From Archivesica marissinica (lineage: Eukaryota > Mollusca > Bivalvia > Venerida > Vesicomyidae), in the NCBI GenBank assembly GCA_014843695.1, contig CM026403.1, forward strand, positions 47,683,353 through 47,747,352: a DNA stretch of 64,000 bases, in the 5' to 3' direction. Below the pieces are notes generated by a model that was not told the DNA's origin, made no database searches, and was given only the letters and a program-made list of their open reading frames with translations. Below are positions 33,093-43,387 of this stretch, in pieces. How positions within the stretch are numbered: the first letter of the stretch is position 1; each line of letters opens with the position of its first letter. The position numbers and the translations under genes are program-made.

Positions 33093-33253
33093 CTAGCCGG
33101 GGAATAGGCGTCGATATAGTTTGCTGGTCAGTCAAATAAATATATTTTAACACCGATACTATTAATTGGGCCGTATTGAGTTTCTGATCCTATCAACTTG
33201 TCATTTTGCCAGAAGTTAAAAAGTGCAACATCGACAGATTGGCACCCAGGCTA
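33093..33253. mobile_element. MITE-like element, copy 1 (ctagcctggg ends)
   Basis: Terminal pair ctagccgggg / cccaggcta. The inside (aaataaatattttaacacc type, gccgtattgagtttctgatc, ttttgccagaagttaaa) matches 53667-53811. Confidence 0.78.
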
Positions 33254-33599
33254 CCCATAACCTTGACTTGAGCTACCAGTATCAATCACACACATATATA
33301 TACTCGCCTTTCAGCGCAATCACCAGGGCTGGAAGTTCGCACCGTATCCACAATAACATGGTGATATGTGAGAAAGCTGTCAGTCGCTTACGGGGGTTGG
33401 AGAGCTGAGTACTGGTTGTTACCCAAGAAATTCGGGTGGTCTACTCTCCGCCACAACAGACTGACATCCTAATAATAATCAGATTGGTGGGTAGTAATAG
33501 AAATTAAAATAAATAAATAAATATATAGCTTTCAAAAATGATGTCACGTGGATAGGTGGGGCGGATGTAGCTAGTCTATTTATTTTGGTACATATCATG
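33254..33599. other. Unassigned stretch
   Basis: A short frame (33223-33408) has no recognised product. Nothing else is seen. Confidence 0.4.
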
Positions 33600-33872
33600 T
33601 ACCCGTTGTATACGTTGGACTGGTAATCCAGGGATCGCAGGTTCGATTCACCGTCTGACCCTAATAAAATTAACAGTCTTTCAGATGGGACTTTAAACCA
33701 AGGTCTTGAGTCGGTGTTTTACACCATGCACGTACAAGAACCAGAGGAGACTCTGGAATGGGTCTCTGTCTGTATCATTCCACAATCCTCCAAAAATCTA
33801 AAATGACTAATCTCTTCAGGAGGCGTCGTTCATATGGGCAACCGGTAGCGACGATAAATAAAGGTAAAACAC
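33600..33872 (+). mobile_element. SINE-A, head partly lost
   Basis: Begins within the anticodon arm (ggactggtaatccagggatc), followed by an intact centre (cagatgggactttaaaccaa) and tail (accggtagcgacgataaata). It lies 40 bp from the donor of FABP exon 1c, in its putative intron. Confidence 0.9.
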
Positions 33873-33911
33873 ACAAACCAGTTGTATTAATTACTAGTAT
33901 ACTATGCTCAC

Positions 33912-34005
33912 CCATTGCCTTCAGTGCCTCGTCAAAGTTCTCTGTTCTATCAAGTATCCATTTACCACATATTTGCTCTTTTATTCCCTCTGTTGTACTG
34001 CCCAT
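33912..34005 (-). CDS. FABP exon 1c (extra first exon)
   Basis: ATG at 34005, 31 codons plus one base, donor G|GTGAGC. It encodes MGSTTEGIKEQICGKWILDR then TENFDEALKAM, closest to exon 1a (identical WILDR and NFDEALK). No exon 2-like sequence was found between here and 26.8 kb. The intact frame, the start and donor, and mainly conservative differences argue for constraint. Confidence 0.86.
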
Positions 34006-34640
34006 GGCATATATCAATGTATCTTCCACTTTACTTGCGGTTTCCGGTAAAATGTTCACACACGTGCACAAAGTGAAAACTATGTCTTACGGTAGTTTAA
34101 TTATTTAGGCACACGCTTGGTTTCGAAGACCGCAGAAGGACGGCCTTTAGCGCTAATGAAGTTGACTAACTGTATATAATATGTACAATATCAAACTACC
34201 GCGAGTACTTTCTAACTTCTAACAAAATAGTTCCTATTGCTACATGGATTATACCAGTATCGAATTTCTGATCAACACCCACGAGACACGCACGATACTT
34301 GGTGCAATACAGCAAAACGTACTCTTAAGACTCGATATTTCACGGGCAGATTGAACAGTACAAACCACACGTATAGGAATAACCAGTCTGCATGTGTACA
34401 GTACACGCGGCATCTTGTATTTCTATCAATTCTGGGGAAATATATAGATATTGAGTACAATTCGGCTACGCGGTTACAGCTACTGAGCATCTACATTGCG
34501 AGACATCGGTTACTGCCCCTGAATACTCATTAAAAGTATATAGGTCATATTAAGTGTTTTCCTCTGTTTTTATCGTTGCTTCCTTTGCACAACATGCTAG
34601 CAATTGTATTCCACTATCGTTTCTTATGATTATTACACAC
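34006..34640. other. Upstream region of exon 1c and unassigned DNA
   Basis: Close to the ATG, the minus strand has ccggaaaccgcaagtaaag, similar in position and content to the exon 1a leader. A 98-codon plus frame at 34237 is not recognised. Confidence 0.4.
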
Positions 34641-34712
34641 ATTAACAACGCCCAGTGTAATTCATACCCCGATGGAAACTATATACCCGCGATTCATTCC
34701 TTGAATGAAAAA
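34640..34712. mobile_element. Single arm of the hairpin repeat
   Basis: taattcataccccgatggaa, actatatacccgcgattc matches the right arm of copies 1 and 2. The left arm and body are absent. Confidence 0.7.
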
Positions 34713-35106
34713 GAACATAAAACACAAATAAAGTATCCACATCTACAATACTAGAACATATTTGTGTCGGTCAAATCATTTCCCGTTGTCTGCTATATAC
34801 CTATCTTTAGTTTATACTTTGGAATGAAATATAGAAATGATCAGTAAAATCAAATGATATCAGTGGAATAACACACTTTAATTTCTCACTGCTTTGCACG
34901 TGTGGTGATTAGCGTCTGCATTTTGAAATGATGTCAACGCGAACGTTTTCGGACTCAAGCTGTTTGTGACGTCTATTATGACGCCATTTTTTGTCGTCTA
35001 ATCACGACGTTCCTGTGCAATTTAACGCACGGTAGCATCGTTTCCAATCATAAAAACCACTTCTCAGCCATTGTTTGCTGCAGTGAATGATCGAATAATA
35101 TTTCAA
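34713..35106. other. Unassigned; includes the paralogue of 23160-23255
   Basis: 34805-34905 shares gaaatatagaaat and ttaatttctcactgct with 23160-23255. Otherwise nothing recognised. Confidence 0.45.
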
Positions 35107-35397
35107 TGTGTGTTTTACGTTTATTTATCGTCGCTACAGGATACCATATGAGCTAGACGCCTCCTGAAGAGATTAGTCATTTTAGTTTTTTGGAGGATAG
35201 TGCAATGATACAGACAGAGACCCATTCCAGAATCTCATCTGGTTCTTTTACGTGTACGATGTAAAGCTCCGACACGAGACCTCGGTTTAAAGTCCCATCT
35301 GAAAGACTGGTAATTTTATTAGGGTCAGACGGGGGGTCGAACCTGCGATCCCTGGATTACCAGTCCAATGTGTTACCACTTGTCTACAGACCCGTCT
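35107..35397 (-). mobile_element. SINE-A, full length
   Basis: Reverse copy: tatttatcgtcgctacagga, cgacacgagacctcggttta, then the head gggtcgaacctgcgatccct, ttaccagtcca and ctacagacccgtct. Confidence 0.93.
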
Positions 35398-35749
35398 GTA
35401 TACTATTTCACTTTGAACATTGAAAGATATAGTGGCTAGTGCCATTCGTGATATGATGCGTTCAATGTTCCTTCGGTGAACTATAATTCGACAATACACT
35501 GAACCAATGTCAAACACCTCGCGGGTATCGTAGTGTTCTATTCCTTCTATAACGTCTATTTCAGTAATTGATTTTGACTTTAACCCTTTATTGGCTTTTC
35601 CACGCTGATAGGTAGTGCCTGTCACCTGTATGACCATGGGATTTGAATGTACACAGTGGTTTAGGCCACTTCCTAGTTGTAATCATAAAACTGTTGGATC
35701 AATTCTTTCAGACATATCTACTCAAACAGGACATTAAAAGGAATATATA
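35398..35749. other. Unassigned stretch
   Basis: Part of a 116-codon minus frame whose upper half lies in the SINE-A head. I see no domain or splice evidence for a gene. Confidence 0.4.
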
Positions 35750-35867
35750 TATTAAGTTCATACAACTTTATTTTAGCTCGATTGCGAAACAAGTTCTTAC
35801 AACTTATATTAATCACCATTGAGACATCACTCCTAATGGAATCCATCGCTAGATAGAGAGAGAGAGA

Positions 35868-35917
<50 letters not shown>

Positions 35918-36000
35918 GGGAGAGAGAGAGAGAGAGAGAAGAGGCTACATGGAATTTAAATGCCTTGCATAAGGGCACAATCGTAACCGCTCCGGTGGAT
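35750..36000 (-). mobile_element. SINE-C with expanded GA tract
   Basis: Reverse SINE-C: tail (tattttagctcgattgcgaa), the block atcactcctaatggaatcca, then a GA-rich run from 35855 to about 35940, then atggaatttaaatgccttgc. The short ga run of other copies (for example gggagagagaagaggc at 42940) is expanded to about 85 bp. Such purine tracts can form triplex DNA. Confidence 0.85.
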
Positions 36001-36102
36001 ATATTAAGTGAAATTAGTGACACAATTGTGAAAACGATTACAGAATGTCGAAAACGATTACAGAATGTAGAAGTTGCGAACTTGTTTAATATCATTCTCC
36101 TT

Positions 36103-36330
36103 TAGTCTAAACTTTATTTATTTTACAACGATTTCGAAGCAAGTTCTAACAACTTATATTAATCACTCTCGTTGGCGCGGTTGAAAGCGAAATGTGGTCA
36201 TTCGTGTGGTAGGAAAGCGGAGTACCCGGAGAAAACCCACCTGTCGGATCTGGCGAACACCGCACCATCTCACATACTTCCCGGTCCGATGATCGAACCC
36301 GAGTTGCATTGGTGAGAAGCGAGCGCTAAT
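36103..36330 (-). mobile_element. SINE-B, head-truncated
   Basis: Reverse copy with tail, body (aaagcggagtacccggagaa) and the start of the head (gaacccgagttgcattggtg), broken before box A. Confidence 0.87.
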
Positions 36331-36599
36331 ATTCTGCTTTGATACTAGGTGGCACTATTGGACGGACTCACACCATCCTTCTTGTCTTATGCTACGCTGT
36401 ACATCGTTATAGATGAATTGGACTATTTTCTCAAAGTTCAAAATAAATAGAATTTCTGAATTCGTTACTATGACATGAACATGGAAATTGAAAGCAGATG
36501 TTTTTAGTTTCGATATATATTCGTGGGAATGCCCTTCCCTTCCGGTAAGTGACCACACAGTGTATGCACTGGAATATTTGAATGACCTATTCCACCATT
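36331..36599. other. Unassigned stretch
   Basis: A 67-codon minus frame (36355-36558) is not recognised. Confidence 0.4.
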
Positions 36600-36790
36600 A
36601 TGAATACGGCCCAACATCTGTATGTGTTAGTGATCATCTCTAGTTAGCAGCCAACCTGTATTAAGCAGCCGGTTTCCAGATTCCCAATATATTGTTTTAC
36701 TATACATTTAACCTCTATTAAGGAGCCATCTGTACTAAGCAGTCACTTTCTGTGATTCCATTGTCTGACTGCTTAAAGGAGATTTGTATA
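36600..36790. mobile_element. Partial MITE related to 41929-42182
   Basis: Shares agcagccaacctgtattaag, gtttccagatt, tattgttttactat and gactgcttaa with the element in cystatin intron 2. The terminal inverted repeats are lost. Confidence 0.7.
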
Positions 36791-37036
36791 ATGTAGTATT
36801 GCATTCACATGACTGCAGGGTAGGATTTGATTCCATACTGACGTACATAGTACTTACACGTACCCTGTATTCACACATGTCGACGGTCAGTTATTGCATC
36901 ACGTGTCCAGAATGTGCAATATGGTACTATGCTGCTGTGAGAACCCCATCAATCGCTAGTTGGCAGCTGTCCGGTCTTGATTAATTACTTGCACAGCATA
37001 TTGTTGCCGCATGGTGCATTATAGCCGTTTGGTGAC

Positions 37037-37045
37037 TATATATAA
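37037..37045 (+). promoter_or_regulatory. TATA box of the cystatin gene
   Basis: TATATATAA in the context gactatatataacgagc, 79 bp before the ATG. A start about 30 bp downstream would fall near ccagttactacag (37062-37074), leaving a leader of roughly 55 nt. Confidence 0.65.
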
Positions 37046-37123
37046 CGAGCACAGAGGTTAGCACCAGTTACTACAGTACCTCGGTCTCACAAGAGTGGCT
37101 TGTTAGCTAAACCACGTGGCAAT

Positions 37124-37276
37124 ATGAATGTTCTGATTTTATGTTTGGTATGGGCATGTCTGACCGGAAGCTTAGTGTCTGCATTTACGCAGAAGGAAAA
37201 GAGAATTGTCGACTAAGGTATAAGAGCCATGGGACCGGGCTACTCTTTGATGAACATCAAAAACGTTTCTACCAAG
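37124..37276 (+). CDS. Cystatin exon 1, with premature TAA
   Basis: ATG at 37124, 30 codons to IVD, TAA at 37214-37216, then in the same frame GIRAMGPGYSLMNIKNVSTK and donor aag|gtatgt. The frame on both sides of the stop is cystatin-like, so the stop replaces a single residue. A one-base change from a sense codon, a sequencing error or a segregating null would explain it. Confidence 0.85.
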
Positions 37277-40200
37277 GTATGTTATAATTAATGATTTGTT
37301 TGTATGTTTGGTTTGGTGGCTTAAAAGTCACACCAACAGCTTTTGTCATATGGCGACTCCCAAGCTATTATTTGTGGATGATTTTGTTTCTTTGTTTTGG
37401 GGGTTTAAAGTCGCGCCAAACAGCTAGGGTCATATGATAGCGATTCCCTAGCTAGCAATTATGTGTGGATGGAGACCCCGGGTGACCCTCCGAGCAATAT
37501 TTCAGACACTGACGGACACCCGGGTAGAACCATTGATCTTCCCCAAGCCAGCTAGACAACGTCCTCACATGAATGAATCGAACACCCCAAATGGGATTCT
37601 AACCTACAGCGGTGATGGGAAAGTTATTTATCAGCAACGACCTAAACCACTCGGCCACGGATGCCCCCTAATTAACGATTTATGTAACTATGTAAATGTC
37701 CTTTGATATCCACTATGTGGAGGAATAAAATGAATTACTGTTTTTCAAGCGTCGATCCCCCGTCTGACCCTAATAAAATTAACAGTCTTTCAGATGGGAC
37801 GTTAAACCGAGGTCTCGTGTCTGTGCTTACACCGTGCACGTAAACGAACCTGAGGAGATTCTGGAATAGTTCTCTGTCTGTATCATTGCACTATCCTCCA
37901 AACATCTAAAATGACTAATCACTTCAGGGGGCGTCGCTCATAAGGGCAACCGGTAGCGACGATAAATAAACGTAAACCACTCATATGCGAGTAATGTCAG
38001 GCACATACGTTGGTACACGAGTAAATAAACGAAATTATGTGTACATGTATTTGCTTTTAGTATAGTTTGCAGACGGCATTAACTACAAATGGCGCTATCC
38101 AGCTATTGTGGCGTCCCCCCTCGTCGGCTCTTATCTACGTCTGGTCTATTTACGGCTTTTTCCAAGGTTTAAGCTATATAAACTCTCTGGTCGGTTGTCT
38201 AGGGGTATATTTCATTTCTATATCAATACAATAACAACGTAACACAATGTTCTTTTCTATCTATTTTACTGGTCGTCTGGTATATTCTCCTATTTCGTAT
38301 ATTCACGTCTCGTGAATCTCTGATCTATTATCTATATCATAATCACCTCATTAATTCCTAGTGTCTTTATTATATCACCGCCCTGTCGATAATTGGATTA
38401 CATTTTTAATCTTCAATATACAATCAAGGATATCTCAATTAGACTGTCTAATTAGATCAGCCGCTCGCGTCTCTTGATAAATTCAATATCTCACCGAACT
38501 GTTCTGGTATCAATTTAGTACCGCTATATTTTAGAGATAATTTAGATCTCTTATCTATATCATATTATTTATCACGTATTCTATTCAAGACATACGGTGC
38601 TATTTAATCCATCGCTATTCAATGTGTCCGTAACACTTAAGTTCAATTTATAGTTCGTTATATAAGTATATTAAATTAATATACAGATGACATCTCGCCT
38701 TTAGTCTTAGCTACCACGTATTCTTATTCAAGACATACGGTGCTACTTAATCCACCGCTACCCAATGTGTCCGTAACACTTAAGTTCAGTTTATAGTTCG
38801 TTTTATAAGTATATTAAATTAATATACAGAAGACATCTCGTCTCTAGTGTCATAGAAACAGTAATTGTTTTCTATTTGAGATACACAATCAATCCTTGCA
38901 TAAGGACAGCCTATTGTGCTCTAATTTCTATGTGCATGTACTCGGAATGATATACATTTAAGTCAGACAGCGTAGAGCTGACCACCTGTTACCTTACGCA
39001 ATCAAAATCGTAACTTTAACGAAACAGCCAGACATATTGGCGCCTCATCAAAAGAAACCGACAACTATTACATAATCTCTCGCGGTAAGATAAATTAACG
39101 ATATACAAATTAATATCTCATGTAATCATCTTTTTGCGCGCCAAAATAGCGTGTTGATTTTAGGCGCGAATATTGCATAACTATAATACGGTCATTTCTA
39201 TTTATAATATATACTTTAGACAATCACAATACTTAGTATCGTGTGCAAAATAGCTGTTTTTGCACACTATCAGCATTATATTTCCTGTAGGCCTTGTTAT
39301 TAACACTACACATCCAGCCCAATCGTCGTATTCAATTCCAATATAAAATTGTTAAAATGTGTGCATATGTACATCCATAGATACGTACTCTACATTAGGT
39401 GGGGGTGGGGGCAAAATTCATCAGCCGTAGCGGTTTATTACAGATTTAACCGTTGAATCGTAGATTTGTTCTTTGTTTATAGGAACAAAATATAAAGTCA
39501 TGTTAGAATGATATATATATGGTTTATTCTACGCGAATAAGATTGGTCTGTGTGGCATTCATTAAACTAGGCACTATAGAAAAGCATCTTTACTACAATT
39601 CAATATTTATAAAAATAATATTTTGCTTATTTTAAATTTTGTGGTTTTGAACTAACATCAGATATGTTATCAATGTTATCAAAGCCCCCACTTGTGTTGG
39701 TCGGCTTACAGGAAACAGACTGCGATTTATTTGCCTACCACTTGTATACTTCAAATGTGTTTTTTCATAATCAACCGATTGAAAGGTATGCTCTAGAGGG
39801 CATAGAAAACGCACACCTACATTATATACTAGAGGACATAGAAAACGCACACTTACATTATATACTAGAGGGCATAGAAAACGCACACCTACATTATATA
39901 CTAGAGGACATAGAAAACGCACATCTACATTATATACTAGAGGACATAGAAAACGCACACCTACATTATATACTAGAGGACATAGAAAACGCACACCTAC
40001 ATTATATACTAGAGGACATAGAAAACGCACACCTACATTATATACTAGAGGACATAGAAAACGCACACCTACATTATATACTAGAGGACATAGAAAACGC
40101 ACACCTACATTATATACTAGAGGACATAGAAAACGCACACCTACATTATATACTAGAGGACATAGAAAACGCACACCTACATTATATACTAGAGGACATA

Positions 40201-42390
40201 GAAAACGCACACCTACATTATATACTAGAGGACATAGAAAACGCACACCTACATTATATACTAGAGGACATAGAAAACGCACCTACATTATATACTAGAG
40301 GACATAGAAAACGCACACCTACATTATATACTAGAGGACATAGAAAACGCACACCTACATTATATACTAGAGGACATAGAAAACGCACACCTACATTATA
40401 TACTAGAGGACATAGAAAACGCACACCTACATTATATACTAGAGGACATAGAAAACGCACACCTACATTATATACTAGAGGACATAGAAAACGCACACCT
40501 ACAGTATATACTAGAGGACATAGAAAACGCACACCTACATTATATATTAGAGGACATAGAAAACGCACACCTACAGTATATACTAGAGGACATAGAAAAC
40601 GCACACCTACATTATATACTAGATTCCATCAAAGATATATCACATCTTTCTTACAAAACACAAATTGAACAACTAAAAATATTCCAAAATGTTTAAAACT
40701 ATGTATTTATATAGTTATTGTTCTTCATGTAAAAACACACTTATCCGAAGTGTGCGTTTTCTATGTCCTCTAATATAATTATGTTTCAGATAGTAGCTGG
40801 TACGCTGTACACTGTGAAAGCGAAGGTTCAATACCAAATCCCAGGAGGAGTAAGTATTACATATATACATGTATATAAATACAATTCAATTAAGCTAAAT
40901 CAAATGATGGTGGTCGCCATAGCGCAGTGATAGCGCGTTCGATTCACGTGCGAAATGCCCCGAGTTCGAGCCGTTACGATTGTGCCCTTAGGCAAGGCAT
41001 TTAAATTCCACATTGCATCTTCTCTCTCCCTCGTGGCCATGGATTCCATCAGGAATGAAGTCTCGCGAGTGATTAATATAAGTTGTAAGAACTTGTTTCG
41101 CAATCGAGCTAAAATAAATTTGTATATACATAAATCAAACGATGATTAAATCCCACTGCGGATATGCATATCGCATTGCTAGATTAGAACAACGGGAAGT
41201 AACCGTTGTAGTATTTTCTTTCACAAACTACTTTATAAATATCCTAAAATTGGTACTAATAGCTAAAGGCTTAGAAATAGTAACAGAACATGATTGAAAT
41301 TGGAATAGAATATGCAGAAATGAGATATAGAAATAATATAGTAGTATTAGAAGATGCTACGAAATAAGAGATGGAGCGGATTGAGAAGTTGATATCATAG
41401 TGGACGTCTTGAACTAGACAGCTCATTCAAATCGCGTTATCGATAAGCGTTTCGATACGTTTCCAGTTTGAATGAAACGTATTTCAATTCTGGTCGTTTA
41501 CAAGATTACGTCAAGTTATTTATACCATTGACATATGTACCTAGTACCAAGATCTAGTACGCAGTTGATTGAATTACCGTAAGCTGTTAGCTGTCGGTTC
41601 AATCCACACATCTGTATGTTCGATAAGCGCAGTGGTTAGCACGTTCGCTTCTCACCAATACGACCCGGGTTCGATCCTCGGTCCGGGAAGTATGTGAAAT
41701 CGTACGGTGGTCGCCAGATCGACAGGTGGGTTTTCTCCGGGTACTCCGGTATCCTCCCACACGAATGACCACATTTACGCTTTCATCCGCGCCAACGAGA
41801 GTGATTAGTATAAGTTGTTAAAGCTTCTTTCGCAATCGTTGTAAAATAAATAATGTTTTTTGTTTGTTTTTTTAAAAAATGTACGTTTCTCTCTCAATCT
41901 ATATTACATATATCCTGATAAATAAATACAGTCAAACCTGCGTTGTCACCTCTATTAAGCAGCCAACCTGTATTAAGCAGTCAGTTTCCAGATTACCGAT
42001 ATGTTGTTTTATTATTCATGTCACCTCTATTAAGCAGCCAACCTGTATTAAGCAGCCAGTTTCCAGATTACCAATATGTTGTTTTATTATTCATTTGACC
42101 TCTATTAAGCAGCCACCTGTGCTAAGTAACCACGTTCTGAGACTCACTTGGCTGGCTGCTTAAGACAGGTTTGATTGTACGTTTAAACAAAACTACTTTA
42201 TGCGATAAAAGAAAGATACGTATTTTATAGTTGTTAATACAGAAATCTTGAACTGATTTCGTTAGGTAAAATAACTTAATTAATGCAATAACTGCTTGCT
42301 ATTCAGATCAAGCGGAAGTTCTGGTGCAGCATAACTGTGTGGGAACATCATAATGGACGTAAGACAATTGAGAAATCGAAATGTAGCTAA
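37124..42390 (+). CDS. Secreted cystatin-like protease inhibitor, with in-frame stop
   Basis: Cystatins inhibit papain-type cysteine proteases. Exons 37124-37276, 40790-40849 and 42307-42390 join in phase 0 at GT-AG introns. The signal peptide is MNVLILCLVWACLTGSLVSA. YSLMNIKNVSTK is followed by IVAGTLYTVKAKV, the QxVxG loop region, here K-IVAG. The C-terminus IKRKFWCSITVWEHH...KSKC aligns with LKRKxFC...C of type 2 cystatins and keeps one Cys pair; the first disulfide loop is absent. Both intron positions match human cystatin C from memory. Odd: codon 31 (37214) is TAA, so as read the gene is broken or starts at an internal ATG (37232). Introns carry SINE-D, A, C and B, a MITE and a 36-bp array. 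Family call firm; functionality doubtful. Confidence 0.88.
37307..37670 (-). mobile_element. SINE-D, with duplicated tail, in cystatin intron 1
   Basis: Reverse copy whose tail block occurs twice (37320s: cacaccaacagcttttgtca; 37415s: cgccaaacagctagggtcat), then body and head ending actcggccacggatgccccc. Duplicated tails are recurrent in this family. Confidence 0.86.
37745..37980 (+). mobile_element. SINE-A, head-truncated
   Basis: Starts at the T-arm (gcgtcgatcccccgtctgac), with an intact centre (cagatgggacgttaaaccga) and tail (ggtagcgacgataaataaac). Confidence 0.9.
37981..38582. other. Cystatin intron 1, unassigned
   Basis: Contains gctatataaactctctgg (38173-38190), a TATA-like block that may belong to an LTR or other element, but no boundaries are visible. 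Confidence 0.35.
38583..38860. repeat. 144-bp tandem duplication
   Basis: attcaagacatacggtgcta and tgtgtccgtaacacttaagt occur from 38583 and again from 38727 with a handful of substitutions. The following 38861-39789 is AT-rich intron with no feature recognised. Confidence 0.85.
39790..40625. repeat. 36-bp minisatellite, 23 copies, in cystatin intron 1
   Basis: Unit gaaaacgcacacctacatta + tatactagaggacata. It is very uniform; the 36-bp period keeps frames open both ways (334 codons on plus, 216 and 116 on minus), with a two-base deletion near 40281 shifting the frame. The repeat frames have no attached domain. Confidence 0.95.
40750..40772 (-). repeat. Inverted single copy of the 36-bp unit at the exon-2 acceptor
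   Basis: gtgtgcgttttctatgtcct plus cta is the exact reverse complement of tagaggacatag..gcacac in the 39790-40625 array. It ends 17 bases before the cystatin exon 2 acceptor, inside the zone where the branch point should lie. Confidence 0.9.
40790..40849 (+). CDS. Cystatin exon 2
   Basis: Acceptor attatgtttcag, 20 codons IVAGTLYTVKAKVQYQIPGG, donor gga|gtaagt. It is shorter than the vertebrate exon 2 because the first disulfide loop is lacking. An inverted copy of the intron-1 repeat unit ends 18 bases before the exon. Confidence 0.9.
40912..41125 (+). mobile_element. SINE-C, full length, in cystatin intron 2
   Basis: tRNA-like head (gtggtcgccatagcgcagtg; gccccgagttcgagccg), the box gcccttaggcaaggcattta, then the tail gtgattaatataagttgtaa, ttcgcaatcgagctaaaata. 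The tail is shared with SINE-B. Confidence 0.9.
41126..41615. other. Cystatin intron 2, unassigned
   Basis: AT-rich intron sequence; nothing recognised. Confidence 0.5.
41616..41856 (+). mobile_element. SINE-B, full length, in cystatin intron 2
   Basis: Forward copy: head (gataagcgcagtggttagca; cccgggttcgatcctcggtc), body (ggttttctccgggtactccg) and tail (gcaatcgttgtaaaataaat). Confidence 0.92.
41929..42182. mobile_element. MITE with acaGTCAAACCTG ends
   Basis: Terminal inverted repeats tacagtcaaacctg / caggtttgattgta begin and end in TA, which fits a TA-target (Tc1/mariner-type) non-autonomous element. The inside holds three degenerate copies, about 72 bp each, of a block with cctctattaagcagccaacc. 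Confidence 0.8.
42307..42390 (+). CDS. Cystatin exon 3 and stop
   Basis: Acceptor cttgctattcag, 27 codons IKRKFWCSITVWEHHNGRKT then IEKSKCS and TAA at 42388. It contains the second hairpin (VWEHH in place of the PW loop) and the C-terminal Cys pair. Confidence 0.9.
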   Translation: MKRKFWCSITVWEHHNGRKTIEKSKCS

Positions 42391-42469
42391 GCTCACCGGA
42401 TTCAACGAATCATCGATGTTCAATGACAAGGTAATGTATTATTATTCCTTATCATGTCCAGGTGTATAT

Positions 42470-42705
42470 TAGTCATTGTTTGGAGGATAGTGTTGGAGGA
42501 TAGTGTAAGATATTTAAAAACATCCGTTTTCAGAAGCACCCGTTGTTCTTTTGCATATCCGGTGTATGACACCCATACATGGGATCTCGATTTATAGTCC
42601 CATCCGAAAGACTATCAATATCATTATGGTGTTGGACAAGGGATTGGACCTGAGCTCCTTGGGTTTGCAGTCAAGTGTTCCTGTTAACAGCAGGACCACT
42701 GCCAG
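42470..42705 (-). mobile_element. Degenerate SINE-A
   Basis: Reverse order of SINE-A blocks is kept (ttggaggatagtg, atgggatctcgatttatagt, cccatccgaaagactatcaa, then a head remnant), but it is strongly diverged: an old copy. Confidence 0.7.
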
Positions 42706-42837
42706 TTTCCTTAGGTAATATTTAAAAGAGCTAAATTATTATGACGGAGATAGATAGATTTCTTTATTTATAGAGGGTGACCTAATTAGTTCTGAACTAA
42801 TCTTCCTTATGGCCCTCTAAGGATAAGAAGACTGCTT

Positions 42838-43065
42838 TAGTTTATACAAATTTATTTTAGCTCGATTGCGAAACAAGATATTTCAACTTATATAAATCAC
42901 TCTCGAGTCCTCATTCCTGATGGAATCCATCGCCACGAGGGAGAGAGAAGAGGCAACGTGGAATTTAAATGCCTTGCCTAAGGGCACAATCGTAACGGCT
43001 CCAGTGAGGCTCGAACTCCGGACCTTTCGCACCTGAAGCGAACGCGCATCCACTGCGCTATCACG
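42838..43065 (-). mobile_element. SINE-C, full length
   Basis: Reverse copy: tail (tattttagctcgattgcgaa), ctgatggaatccatcgccac, gccttgcctaagggcacaat, and head (ggctcgaactccggaccttt; catccactgcgctatcacga). The following 43066-43387 shows nothing recognisable. Confidence 0.92.
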
Positions 43066-43387
43066 ACTTCCACTATCAAGACTGCTTTATTAATACTTAA
43101 GCGTTAAACATTCTCGTCTAATGTTTAATAATATGTAATTATAGTATGAATACCAATTAGAATAGTACGTCAGTTCTGATCGATTAGACGTCTACGTGTA
43201 GTTATATATATGAATGTAACAACGCTGAACAAATGTAGGGAAATGTTACACTAAACCCAACCAGGAACTTTAACTGTATTCAGTTATCTACATTTATAAC
43301 AGCATGTTGTCTATGTATGAGTATTTACTGCACTTAAGGACCGTTTATCATATTTCATTTAACGCAATAGTCCGCACATGGTGTTTT

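Noticed and set aside
38097..39330. Solo LTR suggested by a TATA-like gctatataaactc
   Set aside because: No matching terminal dinucleotides, target duplication or primer-binding site could be found.
39632..40668. 216-334-codon ORFs in cystatin intron 1
   Set aside because: 36-bp array frames; a 2-bp deletion near 40281 shifts the frame without any sign of constraint.
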